From: an uncultured Balneola sp.
GTDB taxonomy: Bacteria; Bacteroidota; Rhodothermia; Balneolales; Balneolaceae
Direction: 5' to 3'
DNA: 34,003 nt
NCBI GenBank assembly: GCA_913058495.1
Contig: CAJXQC010000031.1
Span: forward strand, 1 to 34,003
The notes below the pieces were generated by a model. The model had not been told where the DNA came from and did not search any database. It saw only the letters and a program-made list of their open reading frames with translations. Below, piece after piece: positions 15,014 to 22,574 of the stretch (positions are counted from its first letter, which is position 1; each line of letters begins with the position of its first letter). Position numbers and translations under genes: made by a program.

Positions 15014-16480
15014 CTACTTATAAGAAATGTTTAGTTCCACTCTGCGATTTTTTAAACGACCATTGGCGGTATCATTTGTAGTGAGAGGTCTTGTTTCACC
15101 ATAACCAACAGCTTTAATTCTTGAAGCGCTTACGCCTCCGTTTACAAGATGCTGCTTTACAGCCTCAGCACGTAATCTCGAAAGCTCTAAGTTATAGTCA
15201 TTATTTCCACGATTGTCGGTATGCCCTTCAATACTCAATCTCAGATCTTCATCGTCACTCATTATTTTAACAAGTTCATCAAGATCATCCAAAGAAGTGG
15301 GGTCAATATTTGCAGAGTTAGTTGCAAACAGAAGGTTCTGAAAAATCACATCCAGTTTACGTTTTACATCGGCAGTAACTTCGGGACATCCATTATTAGG
15401 TTTTATGCCTTCCAGAGAAGGACAGTTATCTTCTTTGTCGATAATTCCGTCTCCATCGCTGTCAGGGCAACCTCCAAATTCAGCTGTTCCTGCAAAAACA
15501 GGACATAGATCTACTGAATTTTTGATCCCGTCTCCGTCATCATCAGGGCATCCGTCAGTTGCAGTTGTTCCTTTTACTTCGGGGCAAAGGTCTTCACCAT
15601 CCGGAATTTTATCTCCATCGCTATCAGCACAGCCCTGAAATTCGGGAGAACCTGCAATGTTTGGGCAAGCATCTTCAAAATCTACAATCGAATCTCCGTC
15701 CGAATCAGCACAACCTCTGTTTGCAGCAGTTCCGGCAACATCAGGGCAAAGGTCTTGAGAGTTGATAATTCCATCAGAATCATTATCAGGACAACCATTT
15801 GTTTCCGGAGAGCCGGCGGTATCAACACATTTATCAACTTTATCTTTTACCCCGTCTCCGTCTGAATCTTTAGCTCCGGAAAGCCTGAACTTTAATCCAA
15901 CTGAAGCAACAAAAAAATCATCATGATCTTGTTGGTCTACTCCAATGACACCATCAATTTCATCATTGAAAGTTCTGTTATATGTTCCTTTGAACTCTAA
16001 AGAAAGGCCTTCCGAAACGGGAACATTAAATCCCGCTACAATTGGGATTGCAAATGATAAATTATCTTCAATGCTCTCTTGTTCTCCAAAAAAGTAAGTT
16101 AAACTTGCTCCAGTACCTACAAAAGGCTGGATCGATGCATCTACATTTAGGATGATCCCGTTAGCAAGATTAAAATGTGTAGTAAAATTATTATTTAGGA
16201 AATACTTATTAAACCTGTTAGATCCATAATCAGTATCGAGTAAACCATAATTTAAGGAGTAATTAAAGTTAAAAGATCTACTTATATATTGATGAACTCC
16301 AAAACCCGCTGATATATCTTTAATAATGTCGAAAGAGGCCATTTCATTTCCGAAGTCTCCATCGTATTGATGGTTTCCTATATTCAATGAAAGCCAAGTT
16401 CTGTTATCAGAATTTTGTGCAGTAACCCCAAATGAAGTGATTCCAATCATTAAGAGGAATAAAAATATCGTTCGTTTCAT
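15014..16480 (-). CDS. OmpA-family protein with thrombospondin type-3 repeats
   Basis: This is a 488-residue outer-membrane protein: signal peptide (1-21, ending GVTA), N-terminal beta-barrel (~25-200), and six calcium-binding TSP type-3 repeats (~205-365; DSDGDGVKDKVDKC, DNDSDGIINSQDLCP, DSDGDSIVDFEDACP, DSDGDKIPDGEDLCP, DDDGDGIKNSVDLCP, DSDGDGIIDKEDNCP). A C-terminal peptidoglycan-binding OmpA domain follows (~375-488) with IEGHTDNRGNNDYN and LSRLRAEAV, ending NRRVELNISYK. The repeats form a rigid calcium-loaded spacer between barrel and cell-wall anchor. The gene has its own terminator and appears monocistronic. Confidence 0.92.
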   Translation of the reverse strand: MKRTIFLFLLMIGITSFGVTAQNSDNRTWLSLNIGNHQYDGDFGNEMASFDIIKDISAGFGVHQYISRSFNFNYSLNYGLLDTDYGSNRFNKYFLNNNFTTHFNLANGIILNVDASIQPFVGTGASLTYFFGEQESIEDNLSFAIPIVAGFNVPVSEGLSLEFKGTYNRTFNDEIDGVIGVDQQDHDDFFVASVGLKFRLSGAKDSDGDGVKDKVDKCVDTAGSPETNGCPDNDSDGIINSQDLCPDVAGTAANRGCADSDGDSIVDFEDACPNIAGSPEFQGCADSDGDKIPDGEDLCPEVKGTTATDGCPDDDGDGIKNSVDLCPVFAGTAEFGGCPDSDGDGIIDKEDNCPSLEGIKPNNGCPEVTADVKRKLDVIFQNLLFATNSANIDPTSLDDLDELVKIMSDDEDLRLSIEGHTDNRGNNDYNLELSRLRAEAVKQHLVNGGVSASRIKAVGYGETRPLTTNDTANGRLKNRRVELNISYK

Positions 16481-16577
16481 ATTGTAATCCGCTGGTTAAT
16501 TTTCTTGGATTACACTAAAGGTAGGTGTTAAAGTTCCGAATCTATCGTTTAAATTTTTTAATTAAAGACTTTTAAGG

Positions 16578-17246
16578 TTATATAAATGAGGATATTTCAT
16601 TCAGATCTTTCTTTTTAATATCCGGAACCTTCACATCTTCAGCCGGGTAGCCAACAACCAGTAATAAGAATGGTTTTTCATTTTCAGGCCGGTTCATTAC
16701 TTCATTTAAAAAGCCCATAGGACTTGGAGTATGAGTAAGAGTTGCTAGTCCTGCGTTATGCAGAGCAGTGATCAGCATCCCGGTTGCAATACCAACAGAC
16801 TCTTTCACATAGTAATTTTTCTCTTTGTTTCCTTCTTCATCTAAGGCATAACTTTCTGAGAAAATTCCTATCAAATAGGGAGCTTCTTCCAGAAAGGGCT
16901 TGTGTTCATCAGTGTCAAACTGCTCGAGGTCGTCCAGCCAGTCTTGAGGAGCACGTCTGTGGTAAAACTCATGCTCTTCATCTTCAGCAGCATCGCGGAG
17001 TTGCTTCTTTATATCTGCCGATTCAACAACAGCAAAATGCCAGGGTTGTTTGTTTGCACCATTGGGAGCTGTTCCTGCTGCCAGAATACAGTTTTCTATG
17101 ATCTCTCGTGGAATTTTTCGTGAAGAAAAGTCCCGTACGGTTCTTCTTCTCTTTAGGTCTTCATAAAAATTAATCGCTCTCTCTTTCATTTCTTCAACTG
17201 GATACTCTTTATAATCTTTATGAGGCAAAAACTGGTACTTATTCAT
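16578..17246 (-). CDS. nitroreductase-fold flavoprotein, iodotyrosine deiodinase-like
   Basis: This 222-residue FMN protein has [14 protein letters not shown] (phosphate-binding arginines, ~33-46), the [19 protein letters not shown] block (~56-74) and [13 protein letters not shown] (~164-176, with a Thr at 173 near the flavin). In the lid region Glu91, Tyr95 and Lys116 have the E-x3-Y-x20-K spacing of the residues by which iodotyrosine deiodinase (IYD) grips the zwitterion of a halotyrosine; the surrounding W..DL....[11 protein letters not shown] also follows IYD. Reductive dehalogenation of halotyrosines or related compounds is therefore a reasoned prediction; a general nitroreductase or flavin reductase is the alternative. 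No partner gene is adjacent. Confidence 0.82.
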   Translation of the reverse strand: MNKYQFLPHKDYKEYPVEEMKERAINFYEDLKRRRTVRDFSSRKIPREIIENCILAAGTAPNGANKQPWHFAVVESADIKKQLRDAAEDEEHEFYHRRAPQDWLDDLEQFDTDEHKPFLEEAPYLIGIFSESYALDEEGNKEKNYYVKESVGIATGMLITALHNAGLATLTHTPSPMGFLNEVMNRPENEKPFLLLVVGYPAEDVKVPDIKKKDLNEISSFI

Positions 17247-17410
17247 TGTGTCTTATCGGAATTTTAAGATTTAATTGATGGTACGAAATATAGATGAGAG
17301 AGAAAGTAAAGTTTTAATAACAGAAGTCGCTTCATTACGATTCCTGTGCAAATTATTATGTCCTTGAACAAGGCACAATAAAGTAGAGCCAGTTTATCTA
17401 AATCTGAGAT

Positions 17411-19549
17411 TTAATTATGAGTGATTTCTGAATAAACGAAATCTCTCCATTCTTTTAATTCGGTTAGTCGTTCCGAATATCTTGCTCTGAGTGGGAGTTG
17501 GTCGATTGAGCTGATCAATAAATCAGCATCACCAATAGACTCATTTAGTACAAGCCACTGAATCATTTCTTCATAAATATCAAACCAGTCAGCGTTTAAT
17601 GACTCTTTAGATATAAAAGAGGTAGCAGTTGGCAGGTAGTAATTTACAATTCCTAACTCTATTGCTTTAGCGGTTGTCATCATTTTAACAGGAGTGTTTA
17701 ACATGACAAGATTGTTAGCCAAAGGTACTTTATTTTTATATCGAGCTGTCAGAAAAGCACTCCAATTCAGAGAGTCAGATCTGAGTTCATAAGAATATTT
17801 AAAATTGCGAGCATCGGAAGAGTCTATTTGTGGCTTTAATTGTTGAAGTAATTTCTGAGCCGAGGAAATGTCACCATGAAGAAACAGCGCATCTGCATTT
17901 AAGATCTGCAAACTCAGAAGAGTATCAGAAGCATCAAATGCATACAAAGCAGTGGCATAATTTCTGTGCAAAAGCTGTTCTCTGAGCCAGTCTCTCTTTA
18001 TAAGCTTATTATCAGGATTGAGCTCGTAAAGCTGCTCAATGGTTTTTAAAGCTTTGGCAGAATCTTGATTTGAAACATGGAAATTAAATTCGTCCCATAA
18101 CTGCTGTTCTTCAGTGAATGCGTGAGGACAATGTTTTTGAAATAAAGATCTCCTGCTGAAAATGAATTCAGAAATTTGCCTATCAACAGAATCAATTTCT
18201 ACGGCCTTTAAATGCTGATGCCAGCCATCGACCAGTTCATCAAAAGATACAGGGTAAGAGTTTTTAAAATCATTGGTGGGGTACGCTTTTTTAAAATTCT
18301 CAACAGGATAATTATTCAGGAGAAATTGTACAAAAGAACCGGCTGTGGTATAGCTGATAGAAGAAGCAGAACTGTAGAAACCGGAATTGGAAAGCGCACT
18401 CTTCATTTGTTTGGGAGAAGGATAGGAAGATTCAGCAGAAATGATCTGGTCTAAATTTGACTCGGGTGATGCGTCTTTTGCAATGGCCTCAGCAATTCCT
18501 TCTATCATTCCTATACTCCAGCTGCCATTGAAAAGGGAGTTGCCAAACTGCTTGGATATTACATGAACCATTTCATGTTTCAGAGCTCCATCCAGATGCT
18601 GTTTGGCAATGTGAAGCTGATCCTGATCTAACCAAATAGGCACATAACTGGTGAACTTTGCCCCAACCAATTTTTTCTTCTGCCAGGCATTTGCATAAAT
18701 ATAACTCTCAATTTTTCTGCCTTCAGGCCAATCTATTTCTAGGATATCGATGATCTGTTGAAAATGAAATTCATGCCGAAGAGCCCAATATTCCATTTCT
18801 TGATCAGTAAAATTGCCTTTATCAAAATACAGGTCAAAGTGCTCGGATTGATATTGAGCTGAAAGTTCATTTTTGAGAGTTTCGCGTGGGGTTATAACTC
18901 CCATTTCATCCAGGTTCAGATAGCTGAACAACAGACACCCCAGAGCTAAAAAAGTGACGATTTTATTTTGAGAGTTTTCTGACCAGTTCGGAAGGATCCA
19001 AAGCAGGATAATCCAAAGAAAAGTAATCCACCGAAAGAAAAGCAGGTTTTCACTAACCTTAAGAGCTTCATCATAAATAGGACCCGGCCATGTGCCCCAA
19101 ACATGATTGAAAAAGTAGACCTGAGGAAGTGTAAAAAACTCAATCATCCAAACACCGAGACTGCAAACTAAAAGTATAAAAAAGGAAAAAAGAGCAGGCG
19201 CAGGAAGGTTCATCGTTTTGCATAAACGACCTATGGACGCTCCAAAGAATACACTTGGTGCCGGAAGTAAAATCCAGAATGCAAATCCGTCAAAAGTTAA
19301 ACAACCATTGATAAGAGAAGAGATAAACAAAGGAATGGCAATAATATAAATATAGCCCATTATGCCGATCGCTAAACGAAATGAACGTCCTTCATCTTTA
19401 GTTTTTGCCAAAGCTATTGCTGAAAGGAAACAACCAATAATGGAGGCAAGAAAAGCAGATTCAAAATGGAGGTCTTTTAACAGTGGAAATAAAAGTAAAA
19501 GTGAGCCCAGAGCAAGAGGAAGAAGTATTTTCAGATAATGCCTTTTCAC
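17411..19549 (-). CDS. polytopic membrane protein with gluzincin (peptidase MA-like) domain
   Basis: The 712-residue protein starts at a GTG (19549), three bases after the stop of the DoxX-like gene. Residues 1-215 contain about seven membrane helices. A zinc peptidase domain (~235-450) follows, with HEMVH (325-329) and a downstream glutamate in GMIEGIAEAIA (Glu350) as probable third ligand, the arrangement of the peptidase MA family. The C-terminal ~250 residues are helical with TPR-like character (e.g. LKTIEQLYELNPDNKLIKRD). The fused membrane part suggests a protease acting at the cytoplasmic membrane; the topology and substrate are unknown. It is coupled to DoxX. Confidence 0.75.
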   Translation of the reverse strand: MKRHYLKILLPLALGSLLLLFPLLKDLHFESAFLASIIGCFLSAIALAKTKDEGRSFRLAIGIMGYIYIIAIPLFISSLINGCLTFDGFAFWILLPAPSVFFGASIGRLCKTMNLPAPALFSFFILLVCSLGVWMIEFFTLPQVYFFNHVWGTWPGPIYDEALKVSENLLFFRWITFLWIILLWILPNWSENSQNKIVTFLALGCLLFSYLNLDEMGVITPRETLKNELSAQYQSEHFDLYFDKGNFTDQEMEYWALRHEFHFQQIIDILEIDWPEGRKIESYIYANAWQKKKLVGAKFTSYVPIWLDQDQLHIAKQHLDGALKHEMVHVISKQFGNSLFNGSWSIGMIEGIAEAIAKDASPESNLDQIISAESSYPSPKQMKSALSNSGFYSSASSISYTTAGSFVQFLLNNYPVENFKKAYPTNDFKNSYPVSFDELVDGWHQHLKAVEIDSVDRQISEFIFSRRSLFQKHCPHAFTEEQQLWDEFNFHVSNQDSAKALKTIEQLYELNPDNKLIKRDWLREQLLHRNYATALYAFDASDTLLSLQILNADALFLHGDISSAQKLLQQLKPQIDSSDARNFKYSYELRSDSLNWSAFLTARYKNKVPLANNLVMLNTPVKMMTTAKAIELGIVNYYLPTATSFISKESLNADWFDIYEEMIQWLVLNESIGDADLLISSIDQLPLRARYSERLTELKEWRDFVYSEITHN

Positions 19550-19552
19550 AAC

Positions 19553-19861
19553 CTAACCGATTTTGAGTTCAGCAGCCCAATACACCCAATAAATGAGTAG
19601 GAACTGTAATGGGAGTCGAAGCAAAGTAAGGACGGTGTATAAACTCCATCCCTGCTTTTGATAAGCTTTTAAGAACATATCGATATTTGCCGGGAAAACT
19701 GCGATGAGTAACAGGATCAACCCCCAAGCCGCATATGTTTTAGAAAAAGGAATCAAAATCCCAATTCCTCCCAATACTTCAGCAACTCCACTCCAAAAAA
19801 CCATTGCTTTGTGGTTCGGGATATAATTCGGCATAATTTTTAAAAAAAATCCGGGATTCAC
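19553..19861 (-). CDS. DoxX-like membrane protein, start codon uncertain
   Basis: From the GTG at 19861 the frame encodes 102 residues with about three membrane helices, including FWSGVAEVLGGIGILIPFSK and AAWGLILLLIAVFPANIDMF, characteristic of the DoxX-like family. The frame is open further upstream to a TAG at 20006-20008, and the codons just before the GTG read VIIGILFICIGIYHF, which looks like the missing first helix of the family, yet contain no ATG, GTG or TTG. Either an ATT/ATC start is used, or the 5' end is damaged. A methionine in another frame (19999, MNLKKVTAMKLL) is not connected. The gene runs straight into the peptidase gene with only three bases between. Confidence 0.65.
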   Translation of the reverse strand: MNPGFFLKIMPNYIPNHKAMVFWSGVAEVLGGIGILIPFSKTYAAWGLILLLIAVFPANIDMFLKAYQKQGWSLYTVLTLLRLPLQFLLIYWVYWAAELKIG

Positions 19862-20078
19862 AAAATGGTAAATACCTATACAGATGAATAGAATTCCAAT
19901 TATTACTGTGTGAGTAGATGGAGAAATAATAGCCGGGTTTGTTAATATTATGGATGATACTGATTCAAAAGCTTCATCGCTGTAACTTTTTTCAAATTCA
20001 TAAGTCTAACAACTGCGGGATTGAAACATCAATGAATGAAAACCGTACGGAGTTTAGAACAAAAATCGGAGTTTGAAA

Positions 20079-21029
20079 ATGGACAGAGCAAAAAGATTTA
20101 AAATACAAGTTGCAGTATCGATGGTATTCACATTTGCGATAATGTTGACTGCAGTAAAGATGGGATGGGCGCAATCATCGGATGATGCATACAAAATTGA
20201 ACGCTTTGCAGTAAATGATGGAGTCGAGATTAGTGTGGAAACATCAGGCGGAAGCATAGATGTAATTGGTAAAAATACAGACGAAGTTACTGTGGAAATG
20301 TACGTTCGAAAGAGAAACCGCTATGTGCAAGCCAATGATGAAGATTTGAAAGGTTGGGAGATCGAGATATCTGAGCGAAACAATAAAATTACAGCTCATG
20401 CTAAAAGAGAAAATTCAAGAAACTGGAACTGGAATAGAAATACACCTTCTGTTTCATTTGTGGTTTATGCTCCGGTGAAATCTACAAGTGATGTGAGAAC
20501 CTCCGGCGGAAGTATTGAGATGATGAATTTAGAGGGAAAACAATCCGGAAGAACAAGTGGAGGTTCTATTCGTGCAGAAGCTATAATAGGAGACCTCACT
20601 ATCAGAACTTCGGGTGGATCTATTACACTAAATGAAATTGTTGGAACTACAGAAGCAAGAACCAGTGGCGGAAGAATTAAGGCTGAAAATGTTGAAGGGG
20701 ATCTGGATGTAAAAACCTCCGGTGGAAGTATTTCTTTGGAAGGAATTTCAGGTAGTGTGGATGCCAGCACAAGTGGAGGGTCAATAAATGCAGAAATAAC
20801 AAAGCCGAATGATTTTATTAACCTAAGGACATCCGGCGGAAGCATTACAGTAACGGTTCCGGAAGAAAACGGCTATGACCTGGATTTGGATGGAAATCGT
20901 GTAAGAGCAGAATTAAAAAACTTTACCGGGGAATATGAAAAAGATGAAATCAAAGGAACTGTAAATGGTGGGGGAGTTAAAATCAGGGCTAAAACTTCCG
21001 GCGGTTCCATTCGTCTTAACTACAGATAA
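20079..21029 (+). CDS. exported DUF4097 beta-solenoid protein with TSGGSI rungs
   Basis: The protein has 316 residues from the ATG at 20079 (an in-frame TTG lies 6 nt earlier). A signal peptide or anchor helix at ~8-31 ends MGWAQ. The motif TSGGS/RI occurs nine times; copies two to seven start exactly 18 residues apart (codons at 20499, 20553, 20607, 20661, 20715, 20769), the next after 20 and the last after 55. This is the DUF4097 family, thought to form a stacked beta-solenoid. The codons used for the repeat vary widely (acatcaggcgg, acaagtggagg, acttcgggtgg), so the motif is kept by protein-level selection and not by recent duplication. Its function is unknown; a periplasmic or surface location is likely. 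It is monocistronic with its own terminator. Confidence 0.85.
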   Translation: MDRAKRFKIQVAVSMVFTFAIMLTAVKMGWAQSSDDAYKIERFAVNDGVEISVETSGGSIDVIGKNTDEVTVEMYVRKRNRYVQANDEDLKGWEIEISERNNKITAHAKRENSRNWNWNRNTPSVSFVVYAPVKSTSDVRTSGGSIEMMNLEGKQSGRTSGGSIRAEAIIGDLTIRTSGGSITLNEIVGTTEARTSGGRIKAENVEGDLDVKTSGGSISLEGISGSVDASTSGGSINAEITKPNDFINLRTSGGSITVTVPEENGYDLDLDGNRVRAELKNFTGEYEKDEIKGTVNGGGVKIRAKTSGGSIRLNYR

Positions 21030-21062
21030 GCATTTCATATCATACAAACTATTGTTAGTTAT

Positions 21063-21097
21063 AAAAGGTGAGGGTGGATAGTCCTCACCTTTTTTTA
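21063..21097 (+). terminator. intrinsic terminator after the DUF4097 gene
   Basis: aaaaggtgagg (21063-21073) pairs with cctcacctttt (21083-21093) around a 9-nt loop, followed by more Ts. It lies between convergent genes and also offers a shorter T-run on the minus strand, so it may serve both. Confidence 0.88.
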
Positions 21098-21098
21098 T

Positions 21099-22406
21099 TT
21101 ACTTCATTTTATAGATAACGCCACTTTTCATTACAAAAGTAATATTCTTCAATTCGCTGATGTCTTCTAATGGATTTTTATCCACAGCAATAATATCAGC
21201 TGATTTTCCTTCTTCAATGGATCCTATCTGATCTTTCAATCCCAAAAGCTCCGCTGCATTCAGAGTTGCTGTTTTGATGGCGTGACTTTCGCTCATTCCG
21301 TAATCAACCATGATCTCAAACTCGCGGGCATTTTCGCCATGTTTACTGACTCCGGAATCTGTACCGAAAGCAATTTTAACTCCACCTTTTAACGCACGTT
21401 TAAAAGAAGCTTCTACAACAGGAACAACAGTGTTTATTTTATCAACGATAGCAGGGGGAATTTGATCGTTTACTGACAACTCATCTCGAACAGATATGCC
21501 CGCTAATAAAGTAGGAACTAACCAGGCGTCGTTTTCTAAAAATAACTTTACAGATTCATCATCTAGATATGAACCATGATCAATTGAACTCACACCTGCT
21601 CGCAGAGCTGCATTTATTCCATCTGCAGCGTGAGCATGAGCAGCTACTTTTCTGTCTAAACTATTCGCAGCTTCTACAATGGATTTCATTTCTTCATCGG
21701 TAAGCTGCTGACTTAAGCCGGCAGCGGTATTACTTAAAACGCCTCCTGTTGCCGTAATTTTAATTACTCCGGCGCCTTGCTTTACTCTGGCACGAACAGC
21801 TCTTCTGCAATCATCTGCCCCGTCACAAATGCCGACATTTTCATCCAGTTCAAGTATTTCTGTTCTGTACCCGTGCGAATCCCCGTGACCTCCGGTAGCA
21901 GAAATAGCCCCTCCGGAATAAATAATTCTTGGACCGGCAATGAGACCCTTGGCTGTGGCTCTTTGTATAGCACCGATCAGTTCAGCATCGGCTCCAAGAT
22001 TTCGAACGGTAGTAAATCCGGCGTGTAATGTTCTTTCCAAATAAGGCAAAGATTTGAAAGCCAGATCCTGCTCATTCATTGTTGTCCACTCGTGTGGATT
22101 AGCATCCGGATCTCGCTCTCCGGTCAAATGTGTATGCATGTCAATAAACCCCGGCATCACAAATTTATCTTTCAAGTCGGTTACTTCTGCATCATCAAAT
22201 CCTAATTCTGATGATGATTTAAAACCCGAATGAACGCTTTCAATTGCGCCGTTCTTAATTACCACTGTTTGGTTTGATAAAGGTTTTTCTCCGGGTATAG
22301 CCAGAAGAGAACCGGCATGAATGATCTTGATATTATTCTGAGCGGATAATGAAGCAGATAAGATCAGCGCCAAAAGAATTACGAAAAGAGATTTAATGTA
22401 TGACAT
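21099..22406 (-). CDS. exported amidohydrolase (imidazolonepropionase/prolidase-like)
   Basis: This is a 435-residue metal-dependent hydrolase with a signal peptide (1-22). The amidohydrolase metal site is complete by eye: FIDMHTHL (His91, His93), a lysine in GVIKITATGGV suited to carboxylation, AHAHA, SIDHGS and the catalytic Asp in FGTDSGV. The late segments (LGLKDQIGSIEEGKSADIIAVDKNP, split across two lines of this family's usual C-terminal beta-domain) are typical. Relatives act as exported Xaa-Pro or Xaa-Arg dipeptidases or on cyclic amides; the substrate cannot be fixed here. It is divergent from uvrA across a 168-nt gap that should hold both promoters. Confidence 0.85.
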   Translation of the reverse strand: MSYIKSLFVILLALILSASLSAQNNIKIIHAGSLLAIPGEKPLSNQTVVIKNGAIESVHSGFKSSSELGFDDAEVTDLKDKFVMPGFIDMHTHLTGERDPDANPHEWTTMNEQDLAFKSLPYLERTLHAGFTTVRNLGADAELIGAIQRATAKGLIAGPRIIYSGGAISATGGHGDSHGYRTEILELDENVGICDGADDCRRAVRARVKQGAGVIKITATGGVLSNTAAGLSQQLTDEEMKSIVEAANSLDRKVAAHAHAADGINAALRAGVSSIDHGSYLDDESVKLFLENDAWLVPTLLAGISVRDELSVNDQIPPAIVDKINTVVPVVEASFKRALKGGVKIAFGTDSGVSKHGENAREFEIMVDYGMSESHAIKTATLNAAELLGLKDQIGSIEEGKSADIIAVDKNPLEDISELKNITFVMKSGVIYKMK

Positions 22407-22574
22407 AATCGAGAGTTAGTTTTTTTTGAATTACACAATGTATTGAAAGTGAGTGAGATCAAGAAATAAAAAGCAATAGATTGAAATCTAATATCAAAAA
22501 CTTTTGTTGAGAAGGATGCCCAAATAAATGAATCAAAACATTATATTGAAGGTTCGATTTTAATAACGGAGAAT

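Noticed and set aside
15405-15638. Antisense open frames over the OmpA gene
   Set aside because: They are created by the periodic Asp/Gly codons of the TSP type-3 repeats.
17247-17410. tgtccttgaacaaggcaca palindrome as a terminator
   Set aside because: No T-run follows on either strand and the stem has a mismatch, so it is not a supported terminator.
20465-20845. Long antisense open frame with repeated LPPEVL-type motifs
   Set aside because: It is a shadow produced by the regular TSGGSI codons of the sense gene; the sense frame has a signal peptide and family match.
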